Source: CAZSDP01 sp964605665 (GTDB lineage: Bacteria > Planctomycetota > UBA8108 > UBA1146). Taken from it: a stretch of 64,000 nt of DNA. The number at the start of each line of letters is the position of its first letter. Position 1 is the first letter of the stretch. The translations under genes were made by a program, and so were the position numbers. Below, piece after piece: positions 54,525-63,961 of this stretch. The stretch is taken from contig CAZSDP010000013.1 in NCBI GenBank assembly GCA_964605665.1, forward strand, positions 53,356 to 117,355, written 5' to 3'. The notes under the pieces are model-generated. The model ran no database searches and was not told the origin of the DNA. It saw nothing but the letters and a program-made list of their open reading frames with translations.

Positions 54525-55379
54525 CTGAAAATCACCCTATCAGCGCTCCTCGAATCGGGAAGGACAAGACTTTGCGCCTTCGTCTTCCACCGATTGAGAG
54601 AGCGTCAATTCAACAAATCAACGACAACCAAGACTCGTTCTAACTCACCCCTTTGCGCTCAATCTTCTTCATGCAGATCTAAACGCGATTTGATAAGGGA
54701 ACGTCTTGAAGATGAGTGGAAAAGTCGTTGCAGTCAAAAAAGTGAAGGCCCCCTAGCGTTAGGGGCCTCTTACTCCTCCACGTCTCGCCCGACAGCTTTC
54801 AACCGTTGTGACCGCCGAGTTTGAATCCACCGACATTCTCCACCTCAAATCGGAAAAGGTCTAGTCACCAACTGAGACTGAATTGCCAAATGGATCGCGT
54901 CAGACGAAGAGAGTTTTTCAGGAGAAGATCCGTACCCCCCAATGTACGTGTCCTCGATCCTCACGGAATGAGAGGTTCAGACTCTCGCTACATCGGTCAC
55001 TTGAGACAGAATAGGGAAGATCAGCTCTGCTTGTCTTTTGATCCCAGGCGGCCTCCGGGAATGGCACTGAAATCCCCACTCAACACCGGTCAAAAAACCG
55101 CGTCATCCGTCCGAATTCGAGCAGATCTACCGACAAAATGAACAATCTCAATGTCGCCCCTTCGGCTCTTTAAGAGTCCCGCTTAAGCACACGGCTCGCC
55201 CTCCAACGACTCTCACACTTCAGCTGAGTGCTCTCCTAGTCGGGAAGATGATCCCCTAACCACCGGGGATCGGATCTTCCCTAGCCCGAACCGTGGTACT
55301 TTCTCAATCTGCAGGCTGCCGAGAGCAGATCGCAATCGGAACGGAGCGATGGCACTCCGCCGATTCTCCAAGAGCGCAG
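54493..55379. other. Long intergenic region with an isolated hairpin, no gene accepted
   Basis: About 890 bases between the divergent starts of the dockerin-like gene and the large cytochrome c protein. The frames here (60-100 codons) are Arg/Ser-rich and have no family resemblance. The main content is a terminator-like hairpin at 54736-54768 and an imperfect dyad CTCTT-T-AAGAG near 55167. I see no tRNA. Confidence 0.55.
54736..54768 (-). terminator. Terminator-like hairpin with no gene upstream
   Basis: AGGCCCCCTA and TAGGGGCCT form a GC-rich stem of eight to nine base pairs (one bulged C) with a GCGT loop; on the minus strand the stem is followed by TCAC and six T. It would end a leftward transcript starting right of 54770, but no coding gene is recognised there. 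Confidence 0.5.
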
Positions 55380-58300
55380 GTGAAAGGTCGGGAGTTCTTG
55401 AACTCACCCCAGAAGCCGCTTCAGTTGTTCATGGCTTTCTTCACAGTTCTCTTCCTCTGGCAGAATCCAGTCGACAGCCAGAGTGGCGACCGCGCTGGCG
55501 AAGCTCAACCGGAGAACTGGAGAGAGTGGGAGGTCCCACCTGCTCCCCCACTCAGCCCAGAGGAACAGCTGAGGTCTTTTCGCGTGGCCCCCGGGTTTCG
55601 AGTCGAACTGGTCGCGGCCGATCCCCTGATCGTCGATCCGATCACCATCGACTTCGATGAACACGGCCGACTCTGGGCAATCGAATTACGCGCATACATG
55701 CCCAATGTCGACGGCGAGGGGGAGTGCGATCCCCTCGGAACTGTCGTCGTTCTCGAGGATCTCGACGGCGATGGGACCTACGACCGGAGAAATGAGTTTC
55801 TCACTGGATTAGTCAATCCGCGCGCCCTCGCCCTGGTTGACGGAGGCGTGCTCGTGGGAGAGCCGCCCTATCTCTGGTACTGCCGAGACGTCGACGGTGA
55901 TCTTCGTTCAGACTGGAAGATGGAGATCACTCGCTTCGGAAGTCCCAATCCCGATCACCTTGAACACACAGAAAACGGTCTTCTTCGAAATCTCGACAAC
56001 TGGCTCTACTGCGCAAAGTCTTCGCGACGATTCAAATTCTCCCGAGGCGAAGACGACGTACCGTACGTGAAGGAAGAACCCACCGCGTTTCGGGGACAAT
56101 GGGGAATCGCCTCCGATGCCCAGGGACGACTGCACTACAACGGCAATTCGAGTTATCTATACGGTGATCCGTGGCCAGCTGAGTATCTGCTGCGCGGATC
56201 GGTTTGCGGTCGCGCCATCGGACAGTCTCCGGGCATCGGCGAGCGACTGGTGGATGACGAAGCAGTTTTCAGCATTCGCGTGAATCCTGGAATCAATCGC
56301 GGATATCAACCGGGAATGCTCCGTAAAGATGGTCGCTTAGCGCGCACCACCTCGGTCAGTGGTCTCGCCATCGAACGTGGAGGGTGCTTCCCAACGGAGT
56401 ATCGCGGGAACGCCTTCATTCCCGAACCCGCAGGCAATGTGGTCGCTAATTTCCGATCGAAGGATCACCGAGGAGAATTGCATCGCACCCAGAGGTTGTT
56501 TCCCGACGAAGATTGGGGTTCACGAGCATTTCTAGCGAGTTCCGATGAACGATTTCGGCCGGTCGACTGCGCATTCGGACCTGAGGGAGCGCTCTATGTG
56601 GTCGATCTTTACCGAGGCATTTTGCAACACCGCCAGTATGTGACCAGTTATCTCCGCTCCCAGATTCTCGAGCGTGGTCTCGATCGCCCGGTCGGATTGG
56701 GTCGTATCTGGAGAGTTGTCCCAGAGAATTGGTCGCCGCCGAAGCAAACTCTCGACCAACACTTCCGCGACCTCCCAGCCTGCGTGCGATCGCTCTCACA
56801 TGAAAGTGGCTGGATACGAGAGGTCGCCCAGCGAAAACTGATCGAAGCAAATGACCCCACGATCGTTCCCCTCTTAAATGCGAAGGTGAGTTCTGGCCCG
56901 ACCATCGGCAGAATCCATGCTCTATGGACTCTCGAGGGACTCCAATCGCAAGATGTTGAAACGATCCGCACAGCACTTGCTTTCAGTGATGCGCAGCTGA
57001 GAATCCAAGCTCTGCGGGTTGCGGAGAGATCGATCGGAAGTGATCAGGAAGAACGAGTTCTCGACGCACTCCTAGAGCTCACCGAAGATCCCGATCTGCA
57101 AGTCCGACGGCAGCTGATGTTCTCTCTCGGTGCATTTGATCGGGAGCGCGCGCGTCGAGCGATGCTCGAGCTCGTCCTGGCGGACAGTGGAGACCCGATC
57201 ATTCGTCTCGCCCTCGCCAGCGGAATCAAAGGCCATCATGAGAGTCTGATTCGCTCACTCCTAGAATCGCGCGACCAAGAACTCCGAGCGCTCGATCGGC
57301 TCCTCTTCGTGGAGCTGACAGCGAGTTGGATCGCTACCGATCGGTCAAGAATCGACCGAGCCCTCGAACTCGCTCATACGTACTTTGACCAATCTTCAGA
57401 AGAAGTCCTCGCCATACTGGACGGAGTCCTACTGATTCTCGAACGTCGTGGCACCCCGCCTGCGGTTCTAAACCTTCCCCCTGACCTCCTCTCGAGAACC
57501 GAGCGATCTGGCGCATTGACCGCCCGCCTCGAGAGGTTGGCCAACCGCCTCCGTTGGTCACAGATAGATCTGAACAACGCCGAGGCGGATTCTCCTCTGA
57601 CTCCCCTGCCAGAAGCTTACGCAGGATTCGAGGAGCGAGGGGCTGCACTCTTTCCAACCTGCGCGGTTTGCCACGGCGTCACTGGGGAGGGGATTCAGGG
57701 GTTGGCGCCTCCTCTCCGAAACTCTCAATTCCTCAACTCTGATTCAGCCCTCGTTCGCATTATCCGAGACGGTCTCACCGGAGCTCTACAGGTCGATGGT
57801 CAGGAGTGGGATCTGACGATGCCTGGGCATAGTGCTGATGCGCGTTTCGATCACGTCGGAGTCGCGTCTCTCATCACCTGGCTCAGACGACAGTGGGGTC
57901 ACCGCGCTCCTCCGATCTCGGCAGAAACTGTCGAAGAGATTTTCCAGCGAGACTCAACTCGAAATCTCCCATGGACCGCTGCCGAGCTCTTCGATACCGA
58001 TTCGAGTGAGAGCGCCAAGGCGGCCTCAGCGTTCAAGGTAAATCGTCTCGAAGCAGATCACAGCTGGATCGATTTGTTCGACGGAACATCTTTGAAAGGC
58101 TGGTCAACTCAAGGAGGTCGAGCGCAATATCGAGTCGAAGGTGACTCGATCGTCGGCCAGAGTGTTCCCAACTCTCCCAATACATTTCTTTGTACCGATC
58201 GATCATTCTCCGATTTCGAGCTGCAGTATGAATTCAAAGTCGACCCTGCTCTGAACTCAGGAGTTCAGATTCGAAGTCGAGTGGGAGAAGATGGCATCGT

Positions 58301-58640
58301 TCGAGGCTTGCAAATTGAGATCGACGTCGATCTGAATCGGCAGCGCTTTTGGAGCGCGGGCATCTACGAAGAGGGTGGACGAGGTTGGCTCGCCGACTTG
58401 GCGAAGAATCGCGAGGCAAGAGAAGCAGCGCTGCCACACGACTGGAATCGTGTTCGAGTCCGGGCAATCGGTGGATCGATCGAAACATGGATCAATGACG
58501 TCCCGGCGGCGAAGCTGTGGGATACAAAAGCACTCGAAGGAATCATCGGGCTACAAGTCCACGGAGTCGGAACACGCCAGGATCCCCTCGAAGTACGCTG
58601 GCGGAAGATCAGATTACTCCCCCTCGATCAGAAAGACTGA
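55380..58640 (+). CDS. Propeller/HEAT/cytochrome c/DUF1080 secreted protein (PVC-type heme-binding)
   Basis: 1086 residues. Signal-like segment (MAFFTVLFLW), then a beta-propeller 'membrane-bound dehydrogenase' domain (EELRSF-type RVAPGFRVELVAADPLIVDP, AIELRAYMPN, VVVLEDLDGDGTYDRR), HEAT-like repeats (VEGLQSQDVETIRTALAFSD region), a c-type heme motif PTCAVCHGVTGEG, and a C-terminal DUF1080/3-keto-disaccharide hydrolase domain (WIDLFDGTSLKGWST, ELQYEFKVDPALNSGVQIRS). Found almost only in Planctomycetes and Verrucomicrobia. A role in periplasmic sugar oxidation followed by cleavage is suggested by the domains. The start is uncertain: GTG 55380 is chosen over GTG 55293, TTG 55398 and ATG 55431. 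Confidence 0.88.
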   Translation: MKGREFLNSPQKPLQLFMAFFTVLFLWQNPVDSQSGDRAGEAQPENWREWEVPPAPPLSPEEQLRSFRVAPGFRVELVAADPLIVDPITIDFDEHGRLWAIELRAYMPNVDGEGECDPLGTVVVLEDLDGDGTYDRRNEFLTGLVNPRALALVDGGVLVGEPPYLWYCRDVDGDLRSDWKMEITRFGSPNPDHLEHTENGLLRNLDNWLYCAKSSRRFKFSRGEDDVPYVKEEPTAFRGQWGIASDAQGRLHYNGNSSYLYGDPWPAEYLLRGSVCGRAIGQSPGIGERLVDDEAVFSIRVNPGINRGYQPGMLRKDGRLARTTSVSGLAIERGGCFPTEYRGNAFIPEPAGNVVANFRSKDHRGELHRTQRLFPDEDWGSRAFLASSDERFRPVDCAFGPEGALYVVDLYRGILQHRQYVTSYLRSQILERGLDRPVGLGRIWRVVPENWSPPKQTLDQHFRDLPACVRSLSHESGWIREVAQRKLIEANDPTIVPLLNAKVSSGPTIGRIHALWTLEGLQSQDVETIRTALAFSDAQLRIQALRVAERSIGSDQEERVLDALLELTEDPDLQVRRQLMFSLGAFDRERARRAMLELVLADSGDPIIRLALASGIKGHHESLIRSLLESRDQELRALDRLLFVELTASWIATDRSRIDRALELAHTYFDQSSEEVLAILDGVLLILERRGTPPAVLNLPPDLLSRTERSGALTARLERLANRLRWSQIDLNNAEADSPLTPLPEAYAGFEERGAALFPTCAVCHGVTGEGIQGLAPPLRNSQFLNSDSALVRIIRDGLTGALQVDGQEWDLTMPGHSADARFDHVGVASLITWLRRQWGHRAPPISAETVEEIFQRDSTRNLPWTAAELFDTDSSESAKAASAFKVNRLEADHSWIDLFDGTSLKGWSTQGGRAQYRVEGDSIVGQSVPNSPNTFLCTDRSFSDFELQYEFKVDPALNSGVQIRSRVGEDGIVRGLQIEIDVDLNRQRFWSAGIYEEGGRGWLADLAKNREAREAALPHDWNRVRVRAIGGSIETWINDVPAAKLWDTKALEGIIGLQVHGVGTRQDPLEVRWRKIRLLPLDQKD

Positions 58641-59066
58641 GCAGATCAGCGACCTACGTTTGAGGGAATCTCATAGCGCTTCGGAGTCGCTCCCACCTCT
58701 GATTTTTCTCAGCAAGACGAGCTCGAGCAGCTTCCTTCGGTGAGCTCTACCTCCTCCGCCACGCAGCAGCTCCTTCCAACAACGCACCGACAGTTCAGGA
58801 GCAATGAAGCGCAACCCGCTCATCTCAACTGCAAAGCCCGAAAATCGTAAAATCGCTGCTCTTTCAGAGGCTCTAGAGATGCGATTCTCCGACGGAGTGA
58901 AACGGACGATGCCCTCAAGGGCCGATTCGCGTTAGCATGTGGAAACTCGGGCCGGTGGTGATCGGTGCTCCGAGGCCCTCTCGAAATTGGTCAACGACTT
59001 GTTCTGACTGATTTCGAGAAGTCTGTTCCTTGGGAATTCTCAACAACATCAGATTGGAGGCCAACG
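58641..59066. other. Intergenic region, possible 43-codon ORF
   Basis: About 430 bases between the cytochrome c protein and the amidohydrolase operon. The only candidate is a 43-codon frame at 58804-58935 (begins MKRNPLISTAKPENRK) with AGGAG only 2 bases from its ATG, spaced too closely to be convincing. No terminator with a T-run is seen after 58640. Confidence 0.4.
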
Positions 59067-62000
59067 ATGCACAAAGGCATCGTGTGGGTGGTCGCCCTAT
59101 TCCTCGGCTTGCTGAGTCAATTCGCGATCGGAACCACAAGGTTGGGTTCGATATGCTCGGCACAGACCGAGCCGAGAAGCGGTATCGAAGAGCGCGAGAT
59201 CGGAGTTCATGCCCTGACCGGGGCGACGATCATCACGACACCAGGAACTCAGATCGAAGATGGCATCATCTTGATCCGGCGTGGAGTGATCGAAGCGGTT
59301 GGAAAACGAATCGCCATTCCGCAGGAAGCACGGGTTTGGGATCTGAGCGGCCACACGATCACCGCCGGCTGGATCGATCTGGACTTCCGGCTCGAGCCAA
59401 AACTCCCTACTGAAGGAGAATCGCGAGAAGGACGCGCTTGGAACGATCGAGTGCATCCTGAGATCGACATCTCCGAGGGACTCCAAATCGATGAAGATCA
59501 GGCAAAGTCTCATCGAGAGTCTGGCTTCGCGATCGCCCTTGCAACACCGTCGAAGGGCATTCTCGCTGGTCAAGGTTCTCTCGTTCGAATGACGGGCCGG
59601 GACGATCGTCGAACCGTGTTGGCACATCGAATGATGCAGATTGCCTCACTGGAGCATGGCGGTTGGGGAGATGGAGGATACCCAGGATCGCGTATGGGAG
59701 CGATCGCACTCCTTCGGCAGTCGCTGCTCGATGCCCAGTGGTACCAAGAAGCGTGGCAACAACATCAAACATCTCCCGCCGCGATCCCCAGACCGGAAGT
59801 CAACATCGCCCTCGCGGCGATGGGACCGGTAATCAACGGAGATCAGCCGATCGCACTGCGGTCTCGAGATGTCCTCGATCTATTGAGTCTGGGCAAAATT
59901 GCAAGTGAGTTCGGACTGCGGGGATTCGCATTCGGAAGCGGCGAGGAGCAGCTCTGGCTCCCCGAGGTCGCTCAATTGGGAATACCGATCGTCATTCCGG
60001 TCACCTATCCAGAGGCGCCCACCGTTGACGGTCCTGGCGGAGATACCGAGATTGCGCTGCGCACCCTCGAGTTGTGGGCGAGGGCCCCCGAAAATGCGAT
60101 CCGACTCGACCGAGCTGGAATCGACTTCGCGCTCACTCCTCGCGGCCTCAAGGATGTCGGTGACTTCTCTTCTGCCGTCCGTTCGACCATCGAACGCGGC
60201 TTGCCGATCGATCGTGCACTCGCCGCCGTCACCACTGAAGCGGCCGCCATCATCGGTTGTGCCGATCAGTACGGGAGAATCTCCGAAGGAACCAACGCAA
60301 CCTTGACCGTCCTCGACGGAGCCCCATTCGGTGAAAAGACGAAAGTGGTCGAAGTCTGGATCGATGGGGAGAGATTCGCAATCACGCAGACTCTACAACA
60401 AGACCTGAGAGGTTCTTGGGAGCTCACCTTGCACCGCAAACAGGATGCCGTTGCTCTCGAGTTGGAGATCACGGGATCTGCCAAGAAGCCCCGTCTCAAT
60501 GCACGGTTCGACGGGGAGAAGTTGCAACCCGCTGCGATTCACCGCCTCGGTAATGAGGTCGGTTTCACCCTCCCCGCTTCCCCTCTTCGTGACGTTGGGT
60601 TCTTGCGCCTCGGCGGCGTGTATGGAGGAGGCGACCGATTCGAAGGTTCTGCCAGAACGCCGGACGGAAACTCGATTCGATTCACTGCTGTCCGCACTGG
60701 AGAAGCGAGCGACACCGCAGCCGGGGAGTCTGAAGCTGCCGAAGAAGGCGAAGAAACTTCGGACGAAAATGAAACAGGTTGGTCGAGGCGGGGACCGAGA
60801 AGAGGTCAGAAGTCGCTCGATCCAGAAGTTTGGGCAGGCTCTGCTGATGAAACTCTTCCCACTCCGCTCGGCGCTCGAGGAAGAACCAGCTCGCCGCCGG
60901 CACCGGAGACGATCTTCGTGACGGGGGGAACGATCTGGACCTCCGGTCCGAAGGGGATTCTCGAAGACGCAGACTTACTGATCAGAAATGGCAAAATCGT
61001 CGACGTCGGTCAAGATCTATCGGCTCCCACCGACGCACTGGTCATCGATGCGACTGATCGCTATCTGACCCCAGGCATCATCGATCCCCACTCTCACACC
61101 GCAATCATCGGCGGAGTCAATGAAGGGACTCAGGCGGTCACTGCGGAGGTTCGTATCGGGGACGTGGTCAATGCAAACGATATCAACCTCTACCGACAAC
61201 TCGCGGGCGGATTGACGACGGCTCACTTGATGCATGGAAGCGCCAACCCAATCGGAGGACAAGGCCAGGTCATCAAACTGAAGTGGGGAGAACCGCCTGA
61301 GCGCCTGAAGATCGAAGGACCACTCTTGATCAAGTGCGCACTCGGCGAAAACGTCAAACAATCGAACTGGGACAATCCCACTGGGCGCTATCCGCAGACG
61401 CGGATGGGTGTCGAGCAGGTCTTCCGAGATGCGTTTTGGGCGGCACGAGAGTATTCCGCACAGTGGCAGAGAGTTCGAAACTCGGAAAGCCAATTGGTTG
61501 CGCGGCCTCGTGTCGATCTCGAGTTGGAAGCACTGGTGGAGATTCTCAATGGCGAACGCTTGATCCACTGTCACAGCTATCGGCAAGACGAAATCCTGAT
61601 GCTGATGCGAGTGGCAGAGGACTTCGGCTTCAAGATCGGGACATTTCAACATGTACTCGAAGGCTACAAGATCGCGAATGAGATCGCAGAGCATGGAGCA
61701 TCTGCCTCCAGCTTCAGTGATTGGTGGGCTTACAAATTCGAGGTGTACGATGCAATCCCCCACAACGGAGCGCTTCTTCATCGCGCTGGCGTCTTGACCA
61801 CATTCAATTCTGACTCGAGCGAGCTCGCGCGACGAATGAACCTGGAAGCGGCAAAGGCGGTGAAATACGGAGGGGTTTCTCCCCCAGAAGCTCTCAAATT
61901 CGTCACCCTCAATGCGGCAATTCAACTCGATCTCGGCGAGAAGATCGGATCGTTGGAACCCGGAAAAGACGCAGATTTTGTGATCTGGAATGGGGATCCG

Positions 62001-62357
62001 CTCTCCACCTACACACTCTGCGACGAGACTTGGATCGAAGGACGCAGGTACTTCAGTCGCGAGGAAGATGCGGAACTTCGTCAGCGTGACACCAAGCGGC
62101 GAGAACTCCTGATTTCTCGAGTCTTAGCCGCCAAACATGGAGAGGCGAAGACACCGAGCAGAGATTCTCCAGGCTCCTCTTCCGCGGAACGAGCTGCCCC
62201 AAGACCTCGCGCTGAGTCTCGAGGAAGAGAAGACCGAGGGGCCAATCGCTCTCGAGCGAAATCAAAACCAGACCGAGCCGTTGAGGTCAGTCAACCAGAT
62301 GCTCCGTCTTCAACACTCGAAGAGAAGAACGACTCCTCGAAAGGAGGAATCCGATGA
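59067..62357 (+). CDS. Tandem amidohydrolase, N-terminal domain lacking the HxH metal site
   Basis: 1096 residues from the ATG at 59067 (GGAGG six bases upstream). Signal peptide (WVVALFLGLLSQFAIGTT). Two amidohydrolase-like halves: the first ends its beta-sandwich with TITAGWIDLDFRL, where active enzymes have PGxIDxHxH, so the HxH is absent. The second, after an acidic linker (60710-60850), has YLTPGIIDPHSHTAI (HxH) and later IHCHSYRQDE and NSDSSELARRM, consistent with an active imidazolonepropionase/D-hydantoinase-type site. A 70-residue Arg/Ser/Pro-rich tail follows. Exported, perhaps hydrolysing a cyclic amide. Overlaps the next amidohydrolase by 4 bases. Confidence 0.88.
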   Translation: MHKGIVWVVALFLGLLSQFAIGTTRLGSICSAQTEPRSGIEEREIGVHALTGATIITTPGTQIEDGIILIRRGVIEAVGKRIAIPQEARVWDLSGHTITAGWIDLDFRLEPKLPTEGESREGRAWNDRVHPEIDISEGLQIDEDQAKSHRESGFAIALATPSKGILAGQGSLVRMTGRDDRRTVLAHRMMQIASLEHGGWGDGGYPGSRMGAIALLRQSLLDAQWYQEAWQQHQTSPAAIPRPEVNIALAAMGPVINGDQPIALRSRDVLDLLSLGKIASEFGLRGFAFGSGEEQLWLPEVAQLGIPIVIPVTYPEAPTVDGPGGDTEIALRTLELWARAPENAIRLDRAGIDFALTPRGLKDVGDFSSAVRSTIERGLPIDRALAAVTTEAAAIIGCADQYGRISEGTNATLTVLDGAPFGEKTKVVEVWIDGERFAITQTLQQDLRGSWELTLHRKQDAVALELEITGSAKKPRLNARFDGEKLQPAAIHRLGNEVGFTLPASPLRDVGFLRLGGVYGGGDRFEGSARTPDGNSIRFTAVRTGEASDTAAGESEAAEEGEETSDENETGWSRRGPRRGQKSLDPEVWAGSADETLPTPLGARGRTSSPPAPETIFVTGGTIWTSGPKGILEDADLLIRNGKIVDVGQDLSAPTDALVIDATDRYLTPGIIDPHSHTAIIGGVNEGTQAVTAEVRIGDVVNANDINLYRQLAGGLTTAHLMHGSANPIGGQGQVIKLKWGEPPERLKIEGPLLIKCALGENVKQSNWDNPTGRYPQTRMGVEQVFRDAFWAAREYSAQWQRVRNSESQLVARPRVDLELEALVEILNGERLIHCHSYRQDEILMLMRVAEDFGFKIGTFQHVLEGYKIANEIAEHGASASSFSDWWAYKFEVYDAIPHNGALLHRAGVLTTFNSDSSELARRMNLEAAKAVKYGGVSPPEALKFVTLNAAIQLDLGEKIGSLEPGKDADFVIWNGDPLSTYTLCDETWIEGRRYFSREEDAELRQRDTKRRELLISRVLAAKHGEAKTPSRDSPGSSSAERAAPRPRAESRGREDRGANRSRAKSKPDRAVEVSQPDAPSSTLEEKNDSSKGGIR

Positions 62358-63721
62358 AAGCCTCCTCGTATCGGTCACTGCTGTCGGTCTTGATCTTGCC
62401 GATCATCGTACTCCTCACCATCCAGCTGTTACCGGGCTCCGACCCAGTTCCAGGTCGACCTCACAACGGTCCTGTCGCCATCATCGGGGCAACGGTGCAT
62501 CCGATCGACAGTCCCCCGATCGAGAATGCGACGGTGGTCTTCCTCAACGGACGGATCACTGAGATCACTTCGAGTGAGATTCAGCTACCTGAAAACACGC
62601 TGAAGATCAGCGCAGAGGGGAAGCATGTTTATCCCGGCCTGATCGCCCCCAGCACCCAGCTCGGATTGATCGAAATCGGCTCAGTCAGAGCGACTCGCGA
62701 TCAGATCGAAGTTGGATCGATGAACCCGAACGTACGAGCAGAAATCTCGGTGAATCCCGACAGCGAGCATATTCCGGTTGCGCGTTCGAATGGAATTGCA
62801 CTCGCGGTCACCCGCCCGGCGGGTGGACGTATTTCGGGAACCAGCGCGCTGCTCCGCCTCGACGGTTGGACTTGGGAAGACCTGACCATCGAGGCCCCAT
62901 TAGGACTCGAAGTTCAGTGGCCATATTTGGCGAGCGGTAGACGAGGTCGCTGGGGAGGAGGACGGCGAGGGGTCAATCCCCAACGAGCCGCCAGAGAACG
63001 TGAAATCATCCTCGCGGCGATCGACGAGACGTTCGCCACAGCGGAGTCATACGTTCGAGCCCGACCAAATGCAGCGGATGGCTCGATCGATGGAGAGGCT
63101 CCAGACCTTCGAATGGAGGCTCTCAGACCGGTGGTCAATGGAGAGATTCCGGTCTTCCTCCACGCCCAGGATGAACGTCAAATCCGCTCTTCCGTAGAGT
63201 GGGCGATCGGACGCGGCCTCAAACCGATCATCGTCGGTGGACGAGACGCGGCAAATGTCGCCGAATTCTTGGCGAGTCGTCAGGTCCCGGTGATCTACGG
63301 ACCGATCCATCAACTTCCGTCGCGTAGAGACGAAGAGTACTACGCCCCGTTCATGGCCCCGGCAAGACTGCAGGAAGCGGGAGTCCAATTCGCAATCGGA
63401 GCATTCGACACCAGCAATGTGAGAAATCTCCCCTATCACGCCGGAACTGCGGTGGCATTCGGACTTTCAAGTGAAGAGGCGATTCGCTCCATCACTCTGA
63501 CACCGGCGGAGATCCTCGGCGTGGCAGACCGGTACGGTTCGATCACCCCTGGAAAATCCGCAACTCTGATCATCACCGACGGAGACCCTCTGCAAATCAC
63601 GACTCAAGTCGAAGCGATGTGGATCGATGGAGCACCGGTCGACCTTCGCAACAAGCAGACGAAGCTCTACGGCAAGTACTCTGAGAAGCTAGACCGCGTC
63701 CAAGAAAAGTCTCGCTTCTAG
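62354..63721 (+). CDS. Amidohydrolase-like protein lacking the HxH metal site
   Basis: 455 residues. Signal/anchor (VLILPIIVLLTIQLLPGSD). It opens with the usual amidohydrolase N-terminal strands (VAIIGATVHPIDSPPIENATVV) but reads YPGLIAPSTQLG where the HxH should be. IPVFLHAQDERQI keeps a His-containing strand and the C-terminus has LGVADRYGSITPGKSATLIITDGDP, a normal amidohydrolase ending. It pairs by ATGA overlap with the tandem enzyme and resembles its first half, so it may be a non-catalytic or differently metallated subunit. A stem-loop follows the stop. Confidence 0.85.
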   Translation: MKASSYRSLLSVLILPIIVLLTIQLLPGSDPVPGRPHNGPVAIIGATVHPIDSPPIENATVVFLNGRITEITSSEIQLPENTLKISAEGKHVYPGLIAPSTQLGLIEIGSVRATRDQIEVGSMNPNVRAEISVNPDSEHIPVARSNGIALAVTRPAGGRISGTSALLRLDGWTWEDLTIEAPLGLEVQWPYLASGRRGRWGGGRRGVNPQRAAREREIILAAIDETFATAESYVRARPNAADGSIDGEAPDLRMEALRPVVNGEIPVFLHAQDERQIRSSVEWAIGRGLKPIIVGGRDAANVAEFLASRQVPVIYGPIHQLPSRRDEEYYAPFMAPARLQEAGVQFAIGAFDTSNVRNLPYHAGTAVAFGLSSEEAIRSITLTPAEILGVADRYGSITPGKSATLIITDGDPLQITTQVEAMWIDGAPVDLRNKQTKLYGKYSEKLDRVQEKSRF

Positions 63722-63747
63722 TTCTTTCGCATTCACTGACTCGGGTC

Positions 63748-63777
63748 GGAGAGCTTGCGCGTTCGCGGAAGTTCTCC
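63748..63777 (+). terminator. Stem-loop after the amidohydrolase operon
   Basis: GGAGAGCTT (63748-63756) pairs with AAGTTCTCC (63769-63777), nine pairs with one G-U, around a GC-rich loop. It begins 27 bases after the stop at 63721. There is no T-run, so it is a weak terminator call. Confidence 0.4.
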
Positions 63778-63879
63778 GGCCCGAAGCTCACCACGCCAAA
63801 AGGTGACAACCCGAGCAGCTGGTGAGTTCCGATCCTCGACGCAGGAGCGAGGCAACTGTTCGCACCTCGCCTCGGGCGG

Positions 63880-63961
63880 CTCCCCCGACCACGGTCTCCC
63901 CCAACCACAGGCTCCCCCGACCACCGTCTCCCCCCAACACACGCTCCCCCCAACACAACGC
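63880..63961. repeat. 16-base tandem repeat, about five units
   Basis: Units read CTCCCCCGACCACGGT, CTCCCCCAACCACAGG, CTCCCCCGACCACCGT, CTCCCCCCAACACACG and CTCCCCCCAACACAACGC. The consensus is CTCCCCCRACCACNG, C-rich on plus and G-rich on minus. No gene is recognised around it. The array may continue or decay beyond 63961. Confidence 0.75.

Noticed and set aside
54810..54850. Possible tRNA T-arm (GTTTGAATCC)
   Set aside because: No matching five-base T-stem, anticodon arm or acceptor stem around it.
63597..63956. 119-codon minus-strand frame at the right end
   Set aside because: Overlaps the end of the amidohydrolase gene antisense and reads through the C-rich repeat, giving a low-complexity Gly/Arg protein.
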